Source: Ceriagrion tenellum
Taxonomy: Eukaryota; Arthropoda; Insecta; Odonata; Coenagrionidae
NCBI GenBank assembly: GCA_963169105.1
Contig: OY720638.1
Coordinates: 7,612,749-7,676,748 of the forward strand
Direction of reading: 5' to 3'
DNA length: 64,000 nt
The stretch's first letter is position 1; every line of letters starts with the position of its first letter. The translations under genes were made by a program, and so were the position numbers. Positions 45,438 through 55,634 of the stretch are shown in pieces. Below the pieces are notes generated by a model. It had not been told where the DNA came from, made no database searches, and saw nothing but the letters and a program-made list of their open reading frames with translations.

Positions 45438-45809
45438 AAAATATTCCAGTCTACGTTGGCCACTAAGGGGTACGTTTCGGTGATTTGGTGAATCGAATAG
45501 AGTAAAATGTCAAGAAAACGCACGACGATGATGTAATTCGTAGGTGTGGTAAGAAGCGTCGTCTGGATTTGGACCAGGGATGATACAATGGAATTCTCTG
45601 CCCTCGACCAATGAACGTCCCCTCGCAACGCGAATCGGAAGAACGCAAACCGACTCGGTCGCGAAAGGCAAACGAACGGCGGGCGTCTACCACTCGGGCA
45701 CGGCGTGACAGCCATGCGATGGGACGGAGGAAAGCCCATCGGGGTCTTCGTGCGTCGCGATGCCTTTGTGGCTTTTCAATTTCATTTGCGACGAGAATAT
45801 CCACTGGGT
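45438..45809. other. CG-rich spacer between oppositely oriented MITEs
   Basis: A 372-bp CG-rich segment (densest 45600-45760), with a CCAAT sequence (GACCAATGAACG near 45607) and frames open on both strands. It is bracketed by MITE copy 4 (forward) and copy 5 (reverse), so the pair could fold with this as the loop. Confidence 0.5.
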
Positions 45810-45813
45810 TTAA

Positions 45814-46530
45814 GGAAGTTTGAGCGAGATAGTTCCCTAGTTCTTAATAGAGACCATTTTCGTATCGTACGTTTTAATTTCACCAGCTGTAAAACACATC
45901 AATTACGTATTGCATTATTAATGGTGCAACGATACAGTATTATATGACAGAAATGGTAAGTAATTAAATGAAAATGTCTGCATAAGTCTTCAATTTGGTT
46001 AACTTTTTTCGCGCGGTGCGTTTGATACTCCTTCAAAACGTTTTCGTTCGTCTTCTAGCCCGAAAAAGAGGTTAACCTTTGCCAGGTTCTGTAAAAACAA
46101 ATTTGTCTTTATTCAGTTTATAGTTATAATTGGCTTTCGGGATTTTGCAATATTCCCGACCGGAATTCCTAAGTTAGCATCGTCAAGTGGGCGACACTTC
46201 AGAAGGTTTTTTATGATACTGACGAACTTACTTCGGTGACAATATGATTAATCTTCAAATATAGTTGAGAAAACATACAAACTACACGCTGTTAATTTTT
46301 TTACGACATCTTAGTGTTAGAAATACCTCATATTGTAAATAATGTCTCTGTGGAGTACATTGACGTACCATTTCCCATGGAAAAAGGCTGGTATTTATTG
46401 GCAAATACCGACGAAAGTAATGTGGTAAGGGGTTAAATTTTTGGTGTTATTGGATAGGTGAGATGTTTTTCTTTAAAATGAGACCAAATTCATTGATTTC
46501 TAAGTAAAATGATATTTCGCTCGAACTACC
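45814..46530 (-). mobile_element. MITE family M, copy 5 (reverse), with a 160-bp insertion
   Basis: Starts GGAAGTTTGAGCGAGATAG after TTAA (45810-45813) and ends TTTCGCTCGAACTACC, followed by TAAA. It is collinear with copy 1 except for an extra segment at about 46041-46202 (from TTTTCGTTCGTC to GACACTTCA), absent from all other copies. Confidence 0.85.
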
Positions 46531-46534
46531 TAAA

Positions 46535-46794
46535 GAAAGTTTTGAGCGAGATATTATTTAGCATCGAATGCAGTAAATTTGGTCTCGTCGTATTTAAAAT
46601 ATCTCGCCTTTTCGAAGATGTCAACATATCAGTCACTCACCGCACTTCTCCCCGAAATATTTGCCCAGAAATAGAGACCGTTCTCTATGCCATGTGCATA
46701 TGTGTGTATGCACTCCAGAGCGCTTTATTTAAGAACCGAGAAATCCATAAATCCTAGATCTGGTCATAAATTAAGGAGTGCGTAGTTAACATGT
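46535..46794 (+). mobile_element. MITE family M, copy 6 (forward), interrupted by a LINE
   Basis: Starts GAAAGTTTTGAGCGAGATATT directly after copy 5 and follows the family sequence with much divergence (landmark GTATGCACTCCAGAG near 46707). It is cut at 46794 by the RTE-like LINE. After the LINE, at 50125, the expected next family sequence TTTTCTCAACTA resumes for about 30 bases. Confidence 0.7.
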
Positions 46795-49700
46795 GTCCCC
46801 TTAAGTACTGGAGAGACTGAGGAATGCCGATTGGTCTCAGTTCTCAATGAAGGGATATATCCAACCGCACCTCCTCGTGGTGGGGGATGGGCAACGCTTA
46901 ATGCGGCTAACGCGGCACTGGAGACCGAATAATCACCGGTATAAGTGGTTGCCCTCTACCAAGTGCCAACGACCTCCTAGGAGGGCGGTTGAGCGGGTAG
47001 AGGTACAGGGCACCCTCTTACCCTTGGAGGGGGAAACCCCTCCTAAAAAGCGGATGAGCCAGTATTGGCCAACGGTATGAGGATGTAGAAAGCCAACCAA
47101 AGAAACTACTCCATTAAAGACCCTTATGGTATCTTAGGATTAGCAGCCATGATGACTACGTATGTAAAGGAAGGAAAGATGACTGATCATGGAAGTCGGA
47201 AGCCAAGATCCGGCAGGAGTGAGAGTCGTGAGGCTTCTCCGGTCGTTATCCAGCGAAATTCTCACAAAGAAGGAAATATATTTAAAATTGGAACATGGAA
47301 TATTAATACATTACTGGAACCTGGTAAACTAGAAGAGCTAAAAAACTGTATGGCCAATTACAAACTAGATATTTTGGGATTATGTGAAACAAGATGGGCT
47401 AGCAATAGTGATTTCAGATCAGAAAACTTCAGGGTTATCCATAGTGGAAGTGATAGATCAGGAAAAAAAATGGTGTAGCCATTTTACTTAGAGGTAAATG
47501 GTCATACAATGTTTTGAACACATATCATGTAAGTGACAGAATACTCATGATCAAATTGAAAGCGGTTCCAACTAATATTGTAATAATACAGGTATACTTT
47601 CCAACTACAAAGAGTAGAGATGAAGAAATAGAAGAAATATATGAATGTATAGAAAATTTTCTCGAGATGGTAGAAGACAAAGAGAATGTTATCCTTATGG
47701 GGGACTTTAATGCGTCAGTAGGAATACAAGAAAACCAGAAACATGTTGGAAGATTTTGATTAGGAGATGTAAATCCGAGAGGTAGTAAACTGTTGGAATT
47801 CTGTTTACAACATGAGTTGGTAATAGCTAACACATACTATGAGGTACACAAGAGGAGACGATACACATGGAAACCACCAGGAGATAAAAAGAGATGCATG
47901 ATAGATTACATTATAGTTAAGCAAAGATTTAGAAACCAGGTTAAATCTAGTCACAGCTACCCAGGAGCTAAGGTGGATAGCGATCACATACTAGTGATAG
48001 CAAACTGTGATATTAAATTTAAGAAGCATAAAACGGTTAATCATAGTAAATGGTGTTTACATAAACTAAAAGATGTTGACACTCTACAGGAATTTCAAGA
48101 AACAGTTGGCAAACTAGTGAATGAAAATGATGGATGGGACGGTAACAAATCTGGCTTAATAACAGCTGCTGACAAGGTTCTAAAAGTAAAGAAACTAAAA
48201 CCTAAAAAATCTTGGATGACCCAAGAGATCTTGGCGCTCATTGAAGAAAGAAATTAGTTAAGGTCCAAAAATTATAATTAATGCAAGGCTGTTAAAAACA
48301 AGATAGCAACAATGTGTAGGTTACAGAAAGAAATATGGATGAACGAAACAAGCAAAGAAATTGAGAAAGGTTTAGTTGAGGGGAAACTTGACAAAGCCTA
48401 CAGCAAAGTAAAAAAAATTACAATTTAGACCGAAAACTAAGAACCTGGTGAAAGATAAACATGGGAAACTATTATTTGGGCATGAGGAGGTTTGTGATAG
48501 ATGGAAAGAATATATTGAAGAGACTTGGATGAGGGTAAGGAAATTGAAAAAATAGAAGAGTATATGGAGGAGGAAAATTCTATTGACGCTGATAGCAAGG
48601 GGCCACCCATAACAAGAGCTGAGTTTAACAATGCTCTGAATAAATTAAAGCAAAATAAAGCCACCGGTGTGGATAATATTGAAACAGAACTACTGCAAAA
48701 TAGTGGTGATACAATTAAGAATAAACTTTACATGATTGTATCCAATTTCTATGAGGAAGGAAAGATTCGACATGATTTCACAAAAAGCATAACCATTACA
48801 TTTCCCAAGAAAGGCAATGCAACGGATAGCACGAATTACCGAACAATAACGCTTCTGTCCCATGCTTCAAAAATTTTATTGGTTATAGTAAAAGAGAGAA
48901 TAAAAAAGTAAATTGATGCGACATTAGATAATGATCAGTACGGCTTCAGACCAGGAAAAGACACTCGAGAGGCAATTTTAGCATTGCGACAAATCCTAGA
49001 GATGAGGCTAGAAATTAACAGGAAAACTTATATAGCTTTCGTTGATTTGGAAAAGGCTTTTAACCGTGTTGACTGGAGACTACTGTTCCAAGCAATGTGC
49101 AAAATAGGGTTGGATTGGGGAGACAAAAGATTGATTTTAAACCTCTACAAAAACCAAAGTACGGAAATAGAAATCAGTGGCACCAAGAAAGAAGCGAATA
49201 TAAGAAGAGGTGTTAGACAAGGTTGCCCAATATCGCCTTACTTGTTTAACTTATACATAGAAGAATCAATGTCTGAATTGAAAACAAAGACAAGGGGATT
49301 TAAAATAAATGGCAAACAAATTTATTGCATTCGATTTGCAGATGACATAGCTCTAGTACCTGGCTCAGAGAAGGAATTAAGTCGAATGCTCAAGATTCTA
49401 AATAATATTTTATTAAAACTGAAACTTATAATAAACACCGAGAAAACAAAAAGTATGGTGGTAGAAAGAAAGCGAAATGGAAAGATAACGAATATATGTA
49501 TAGACGGAGTGAGACTGGAGGAAGTGACAGAGTTCTGCTACTTGGATAGGATATTAGAGAATCATAACAACTGCTCCTCAGAGGTCAAAAGAAGAATAAC
49601 GTTAGCCAAGAAAGCCTTTCAATTAAAGAAAAGTCTCCTAGTAAATAACAGCATTAGTATTGAGACTAGGAAGAAATTCCTGAAAAGCTTTGTATGGAGT

Positions 49701-50113
49701 GTGCTAACATATGGATGTGAGACATGGACACTAAGGAAGAGTGAAATGACCAAACTTGAAGCTGCAGAAATGTGGTTTTGGAGGAGGATTACAAAAACTA
49801 GGTGGACCGACAGGAAAACTAATGAGCAAGTACTAAATGAAGTCCATACAGAAAGAGAAATATTGGAAACAATTAAAACAGGAAAAGCAAAGCTCATCGG
49901 ACACTTACTCAGGCACGACAACTTCATACAAAATATTATGGAAGGAAAAATTCTAGGCAAAAGACAGAGAGGACGACCGAGAGCTTCATACCTAAAAGTA
50001 TTGGCGATGGAAATGGGATGCACCTCGTACAATGAAATGAAGAGGAAGGCTGAAAAAAGAGATTGTTGGAAGCCGTGGCTGCAACAACAAGGATAACCTT
50101 TAGAAGAGAAAAA
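46795..50113 (+). mobile_element. Full-length RTE-like LINE with 11-bp target duplication
   Basis: The element is bounded by AGTTAACATGT on both sides (46784-46794 and 50114-50124), which defines its ends exactly. It is 3,319 bp with a 354-bp 5' leader, an endonuclease plus RT ORF (from 47149) and only about 20 bases of 3' untranslated sequence ending in AAAAA. Very short 3' UTRs are typical of RTE-clade LINEs. It is the plus-strand relative of the 15.5-18.9 kb copy. Confidence 0.85.
47149..50096 (+). pseudogene. RTE-like LINE ORF: AP endonuclease + reverse transcriptase
   Basis: Endonuclease: GTWNINTLLEPGKLEEL (near 47290), LCETRW (near 47380), GDFNASVG (near 47701), RRRYTWKPPGD (near 47853) and SDH (near 47980). 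RT: FRPGKDTREAIL (near 48945), FVDLEKAFN (near 49038), RRGVRQGCPISPYLFNLYI (near 49205-49260), RFADDIAL (near 49333) and a long C-terminal domain with YGCETWTLRK (near 49710) and the terminal CTSYNEMKRKAEKRDCW. The last 370 codons (48984-50093) are uninterrupted. Lesions: frameshift in an A-run near 47463-47470, TGA at 47757 in place of Gly, several breaks between 48255 and 48525, and a stop near 48909. Endonuclease and polymerase active-site residues survive, but the ORF cannot make one protein. Confidence 0.85.
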
Positions 50114-50124
50114 AGTTAACATGT

Positions 50125-52238
50125 TTTCTCAACTACTCTCTCATCACAAGGACTATACGAGGGACTCTATCTTGAAGAGTTCGCGTGCGACGAGTTGAAA
50201 TTGGACGACAGGTAGCGTTGAGTTATCACACTTATCGAAGCGGTGACAGCGACGAGAGAGGTTTTCTGACCTACCCTTCGCAATGAACAACCTTCCTCCC
50301 TCGTTTCGCAGGATTTTCGAAAGTTCCGCAGCCCACGTTTCAAACTCATCCACTACGCAGTGCCGAGAACTTCTATTAGAACTCCACGTACAGCATAATA
50401 TTACGGCCCCCGAGCGGCAACGGTGCCTCTTCGAGGCGAGAGCGACCTTTCCAAGAGAGACACCTGCCTTTAATTATCTCATTTTAAGATCCCCATTCAC
50501 GGCTGCTCCACTTAAATTAGCCATCGCCGCGGATTTTGGTAATTACGGAGCTAACTCGCCTGATCTAGCATTCATTACGTTGTAGGAGAGTAGAACACAA
50601 ACAGGAGTTTTATGAGAGATTTGCGGAAGAGGAATTTCTGTGTGATACGAACAATAAATTGCTGGATCCGTGGGAACGCCTTGGCGGTCCCAGCGCCGGC
50701 GTGGGTTCCCACCGACTACCCCTCTCGCCCCCCCCACCCTGATGGAGGGGGGGGGAATGAATGAAAAGCCTCGGAAGGAAGGAAGGCCGTCCCAAATCCA
50801 CACATCACCTCGTTCTTCGTTGAAGGGTCGGCAGCAGCGGGTTACGACCACCTCCTCGAGTCACACATCGCAAAATGAGTCTTTCGTCTTCCCGTCATTA
50901 CTGCACACACCCACACAGACTGAAATTTTTAATTAATTTAGTTTTTCTTTCATATAGAGCAAAAGTAGAGCTATGGATCCTCTATTACACTTAATTCTTA
51001 TCAATACACAATAATCTGACCTTTCAAGCGAGCCGTAGTATTCATATCGGTGATTTTTCCTACTTTTCACGTTCCACCACTTTCAGGATTTCAAAGTTGC
51101 TCCGAAATAATACGGATTCTTTCAGTTCGGAAATTTTTCAGTCAGTGAAGACATATTGAATTCGTGAATGAAATCTTATCGATGGCAGGGCTGTAACGAA
51201 CGACCAAAGGGTTGGCACTCAAATATATTACTCACTGGACGATAAGAAAGTTCTCTCCTCGAGAACGCAACGAGCTCTTCGTAACCTCATTACTTTTTGA
51301 CTTTGAAAACGACATGACAATGGAAAATGTGAATTGCAAAATTAAAAAAAAAAATTATACTCCAAAATTTTTCGCTTCGAAGTGGATGATTTGAGGTGGA
51401 CAACGGGTGCACGGAATGAACAGTCGGTGATCCCTGTCCACACCCAATTCACTCCACTATTTGTCGCGACAATTAGATCAAAGCTTTACTTTGGGAAAGC
51501 TCAAGCCATAATGATAAAATCTTGAAACCGTATAAAAAGCGTCGATTCCGTCAAAGTCCAAAAATCTTCTGTATCGAGCATTTAACCAATAGTGATCATT
51601 ATAAAGTTACCTCAATCATAAATTTCCTTTCATTTTTTATTTTTCTTTATCAGTATACCGCAATGCACTAGCTACAAGTAACACAATTAGTCGTTTTTAG
51701 ACTCGCATTAATCGTTTATTAGCATTTCATGTTTCTTGGATGTATTCCAAATTCGGAAAAAGGTGATTTCAAAGCGAGTGCGACGGTTCCAATTCGTCCA
51801 TTGATTACAACTGCACTCGGAAATGACTCCTGGCTGTTACAGCAATAGCCCAATTGATTATATAACATTCTTTTCATAACTAAACGGGCTTCATCAGTAC
51901 AATACGTTATATCTCGATGATTGTGTAGTCTCTATCAGTTAAGAACGACAGAAATTAAATGACGCGCAAGACGAATAAGATTTAATGTCATATCAGTGTT
52001 TTATAAAGATTGGCAGCAAGCAAATATTCGCACTGTGACATGCGCTGTTAAATAAACGTTAGAATAAAATGATTATAAATTATGTTTAAATGCATAGTTT
52101 TTATTCTGAATTCTTGCACTCATTTACTCTTAAACCTGCACCGCGTGGTTAACCGATTAATTCGGAGATTTACTCTCTTCAAAAGCCTGTCTGTTAAATA
52201 GATTTTTCACCAGGTCAGAGGTAATGGAATCTTCGGCT
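50125..52238. other. Unassigned, partly GC-rich
   Basis: After about 30 bases of residual MITE the sequence is unrecognised. A 100-codon plus frame (50283-50585, MNNLPPSFRRIFESSAAHVS...) is moderately protein-like but matches nothing I know. 50660-50790 is GC-rich with C and G runs. From 50940 on the DNA is AT-rich with no feature. Confidence 0.4.
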
Positions 52239-52418
52239 ATTGCATTTATTTATTTTTATTTATTTATTTACTTAATTTGTCCACGTACAGCATACTTGCC
52301 AATTTACAGTGGCCCAATATAACAAACACAGAAGATAGACACATACAATTCAAACAAAACTAAGATCAATAACAATTTATTAACATTTTTTTTTAAGGGG
52401 CCCAAGGGAGAGAAGCAA

Positions 52419-55400
52419 TTAAGTATTGCTAGCGAAATGAGAAAGAGCGCGTTGTGTAAAAGTGTTGGATGAAAGCAAAAACGGATCAATGTTGGTAGGA
52501 AGAGAATTTATCAGGGAGGAGAGGCGGAAGTGAAGGGAGCGTTTGGTCAAGGATAACCTGGGAATGGGCAGGTGGAGTAGAGAGTGCGTGCGGGTGGGTC
52601 TAGATGGGATTCGAAAACTGATGCTAGAGATCAGTTCAGGGCAGTCTATAGTTGAGTTGAGAATGTTATGAATGAGCTTAAGGTCAGTTTTGAGCATTAG
52701 TTTCGGGAGATCAGGTAAGGAGACTGTAGACAAAAAGGTATCAGTTGCCATATTGTGAAAATGGGGCACTCTGTATTTTACTATCTTGCAGAAAAAATTA
52801 GTAACACTCTTGAGAGTTAAAATATTAGATGGAGCCGAGATGGACCATATGGGGGAGCAATAATTGATGAGTGGAAGGACAATAGTTGAAAAGTATGAGC
52901 GTAACGCAAATGGATCTGTAATTTCTGTGTAGCGGTAGAGGAGGCCAAGGAGAGACATAGCTTTATTTTTAACTGCCAGAATATGGTCGCAGTAGTTGAG
53001 TTTTTGGTCCATCAAAACACCTAGGTCTTTCACGGATGAGACACGATTGATAATCTGGGAGTTTACGCTGTAATTGAAGTTCTGGGGGATTTTTTTCAGG
53101 GAAATTGACATGGTATTGCATTTACTTGAGTTTAATTTGAGTTTCCAGACTTTGCACCATTCAGCAATCATCTGTAAGGCATCCTGGAGGTCACAACAGT
53201 CCGAAACATTGTTGATTTGCTTAAATATCTTACAATCATCTGCGTAAAGAAGGGCTTTAGCTTGTGAGGAAGGAATAAGGGAGGCTAAATCATCGATGAA
53301 AAGATTAAAAAGATATGGTCCGAGGACACTTCCCTGAGGAACCCCAGAAGTTACAGGTGACCAATGGGATGAGGAGCCAGATAGTATGACCCGTTGGGCT
53401 CTATCACTGAGGAAGGAGTTTATTAGGTTTAGAAAATTACCGTGCAGGTTAAATCGAAGAGAGAGTTTGTGGAGAAGGAGAGTATGATCGAGGGAGTCGA
53501 AGGCTTTTGAGAAATCTAGGAAGATAGCATCAAGTTGACTTTTGTCGGTAATGGAATTGATTGCATGGTGCTGAAAAACAGCTAAGTTGGTGAGGCAGGA
53601 GCGGCCCGGAAGGAAACCATGTTGATTCTGAGACAGAAAAGGAGATGTAAAGTAGTAGAGCCTATTGAGAATAATCCTTTCACAAACAGATGATAGTATC
53701 GGTAGTAAAGAGATCGGGCGGTAGTTAGAAACTTCATGTTTTGGACCGTTTTTATGTATAGGAATGATGTTAGCCACTTTCCATTGAGTAGGAAAAGTGC
53801 CGAGGGAAAAGCAACGGTTTAAAAGGAGGCTCAGGGGGATAGAGAGGGAGGAGGCACAGTTTATTATGAGGATGGGACTGAGGCCGTCAGGGCCAGGGGC
53901 ACGATGAAGAGGGATTTTACAAAGGAACTCAAATACCTCTCGGGGATCAGTCTGCAAATTAGATAGACAATGATCACGGACTGGAGTGAGAGAGTGATCG
54001 CGGTTAAAGGGGAGATTAGATAAGGGGACCAGGCAATCAGTGAAGAATTTGTTAAATAAGTTTGGCCTATCTTGACCCACAGCTTTGAATTTTTCATACG
54101 ATACTTCATCAGGGATGCGTGGGCGGTTTCGGCGACTGTTTACGAAGGACCAGAATTTTTTTGCGTTGGAAGAAATGGACGAGCATAGACCCTTTACATA
54201 TTCCTTATGATCACGGCGGATAAGCTTTTTTGAATAACGACGAAGTTCGGCGAAAGCATGACGGGTGTTCTCATTTGGGAAAGCTTTGTACTGATACCAA
54301 GCACGATTTTTGTTTCCGAGAGTGTGAACAGTATCCGATTTGAACCAGGAGGGGAACCTTTTTGTTTTGGGCTTGACCATGGGTACGAAATCTTTAACTG
54401 CACCCTCGAGGATGGTGTACAGAAAATCCACACCTTCTTCGGGAGACAAAGAGGAAAGCACGCTCCAGGGGATGAGGTCAAGGGAGCGGTTTAAGTCGTC
54501 CCAGCATACCTTCGACCAAGCAGGGAAAGGCTTGGGGGGGAGGGTAGGCGCCCCGCGGTGTTTTTTGGTGCCTCGGACGCGGAAAACTGCATCGAGGGAC
54601 TCGTGGTCGGAGGCGAAAATATTTCGCCCGGGGGTGATTGTCTCAGGGGCAACGGTCGAAAGAAGAAAGTCCAGTGTTGCCGCGTTTCGGGTTCCATGGA
54701 GACAGTATTGAGAAAGGTGAAGGGCACATATAAAATTTTGAATAAAAAAGTCATCGTGGACGTCTTGGGGACAGCCACTTGTTGGTGAGTCCCAGCGAAT
54801 TGACAAATTAAAATCACCCACAAGAATAACAGGACCAAGACTAATAGCCCTAAATACAGAGTCAAGACAATTTTCCAGCACTGAAATATCACTGTTGGGA
54901 GGACGATAGAAGCATCCTACAAAAATTTTACATGGCTTCGAAAGTTCACCTGAGGATAATGACACTTCAGTCCATACAATTTCACAGGCCGTTTCAAGGT
55001 CCAGGCGGCGCTTTGATGCGTAGCGTGTGTTGATAGCCAGAAGCACTCCACCACCTCTGGATGGTCGATCACGTCGATAAACATTGTGGGAATTTAGGAA
55101 TGATAATTCACCATCGGAGACAGAGGGGTTTAGCCAGGTTTCGGAAAGGGCAATAATATCAAGTTGGGAGAGCTCATGGGCATGGGTGTCACAGGTAACT
55201 AGTTTGTTCCTTATGCTTCTCACATTCTGATAGTATATATGCACTTGGGGGACACAAGAGGGGCCGGGGTTGAGACTGATGTCACCAGAAAGTAAAACAA
55301 GGAGCAGGATAATCGTTCCACACTGGGGGTAGCGCGTGAGATTCGCCCGAGAGGGCCCAGGTAGTCGCCGGGACCCGGACGATGAGTCGCCGAGAAAACG

Positions 55401-55622
55401 AAGACCACGTCGGGAAAAGCCACAGGATGAAAAGACGGAAAATTTATATCTTCTATAGCTAAAAGTGTCTTGTTGAAATTGATTCACAACACAGTGGGAG
55501 TAATCACCGCACAAAAGGGCACAAACACGCAAGGACAAATCCAGCAGGAGAAACGAAGCAACCACAGAAACACTGAAAGACACAGGAGCGCGAGATAAAC
55601 GTGTCGTCCTACCGGCGGCCAT
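52419..55622 (-). CDS. CR1-like LINE ORF2: AP endonuclease-reverse transcriptase, uninterrupted
   Basis: The frame has no internal stop over 1,067 codons from the chosen ATG. I start at 55622, where the context is good (A at -3, G at +4) and the codon lies inside the element. The more upstream in-frame ATG (55634) falls within the putative target duplication and has poor context. Residue numbers below count from 55634; subtract four for the chosen start. Hydrophobic stretch 18-43. Second hydrophobic run 108-115 leading into GDISLNPGP (117-125). Endonuclease about 131-355 with SETW (164-167), GDFN (273-276) and SDH (342-344). RT about 575-850 with APGPDGLSP, FLDFSKAFD (705-713), GVPQGS (764-769) and YADD (797-800). 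A CR1/Jockey-type C-terminus follows to 1071. All expected catalytic residues are present. It is potentially active for target nicking and reverse transcription, but translation and activity are unproven. Confidence 0.88.
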   Translation of the reverse strand: MAAGRTTRLSRAPVSFSVSVVASFLLLDLSLRVCALLCGDYSHCVVNQFQQDTFSYRRYKFSVFSSCGFSRRGLRFLGDSSSGSRRLPGPSRANLTRYPQCGTIILLLVLLSGDISLNPGPSCVPQVHIYYQNVRSIRNKLVTCDTHAHELSQLDIIALSETWLNPSVSDGELSFLNSHNVYRRDRPSRGGGVLLAINTRYASKRRLDLETACEIVWTEVSLSSGELSKPCKIFVGCFYRPPNSDISVLENCLDSVFRAISLGPVILVGDFNLSIRWDSPTSGCPQDVHDDFFIQNFICALHLSQYCLHGTRNAATLDFLLSTVAPETITPGRNIFASDHESLDAVFRVRGTKKHRGAPTLPPKPFPAWSKVCWDDLNRSLDLIPWSVLSSLSPEEGVDFLYTILEGAVKDFVPMVKPKTKRFPSWFKSDTVHTLGNKNRAWYQYKAFPNENTRHAFAELRRYSKKLIRRDHKEYVKGLCSSISSNAKKFWSFVNSRRNRPRIPDEVSYEKFKAVGQDRPNLFNKFFTDCLVPLSNLPFNRDHSLTPVRDHCLSNLQTDPREVFEFLCKIPLHRAPGPDGLSPILIINCASSLSIPLSLLLNRCFSLGTFPTQWKVANIIPIHKNGPKHEVSNYRPISLLPILSSVCERIILNRLYYFTSPFLSQNQHGFLPGRSCLTNLAVFQHHAINSITDKSQLDAIFLDFSKAFDSLDHTLLLHKLSLRFNLHGNFLNLINSFLSDRAQRVILSGSSSHWSPVTSGVPQGSVLGPYLFNLFIDDLASLIPSSQAKALLYADDCKIFKQINNVSDCCDLQDALQMIAEWCKVWKLKLNSSKCNTMSISLKKIPQNFNYSVNSQIINRVSSVKDLGVLMDQKLNYCDHILAVKNKAMSLLGLLYRYTEITDPFALRSYFSTIVLPLINYCSPIWSISAPSNILTLKSVTNFFCKIVKYRVPHFHNMATDTFLSTVSLPDLPKLMLKTDLKLIHNILNSTIDCPELISSISFRIPSRPTRTHSLLHLPIPRLSLTKRSLHFRLSSLINSLPTNIDPFLLSSNTFTQRALSHFASNT
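55260..55286 (-). other. 2A-like motif in the LINE protein (GDISLNPGP)
   Basis: The codons for residues 117-125 encode GDISLNPGP right after a leucine-rich hydrophobic run. Canonical 2A ribosome-skipping peptides end D-(V/I)-E-x-N-P-G-P. Here Asp, Ile and NPGP are kept but Glu is Ser. Such 2A-like sequences are known in the same position in several CR1/L2-group LINEs. Whether this variant still causes skipping cannot be told from sequence. Confidence 0.6.
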
Positions 55623-55634
55623 ATTGGATTGCAT

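Larger units (their letters stand above)
52246..55627 (-). mobile_element. CR1-like LINE, structurally intact (minus strand)
   Basis: The 3' end (left) is an (AAAT)n-type tail at 52246-52275, and the 5' end (right) lies just before the ORF. ATTGCAT occurs on both sides (52239-52245 and 55628-55634), a plausible 7-bp target duplication that gives an element of 3,382 bp. The only long ORF fills almost the whole length; no separate ORF1 is present. Either the family encodes a single protein or the copy lacks a longer 5' part and ORF1. The decayed relative at 33823-35112 has the same kind of tail. Confidence 0.85.

Noticed and set aside
50283..50585. Possible small host gene (100 codons)
   Set aside because: Looks mildly protein-like, but nothing supports it beyond an open frame in GC-richer DNA.
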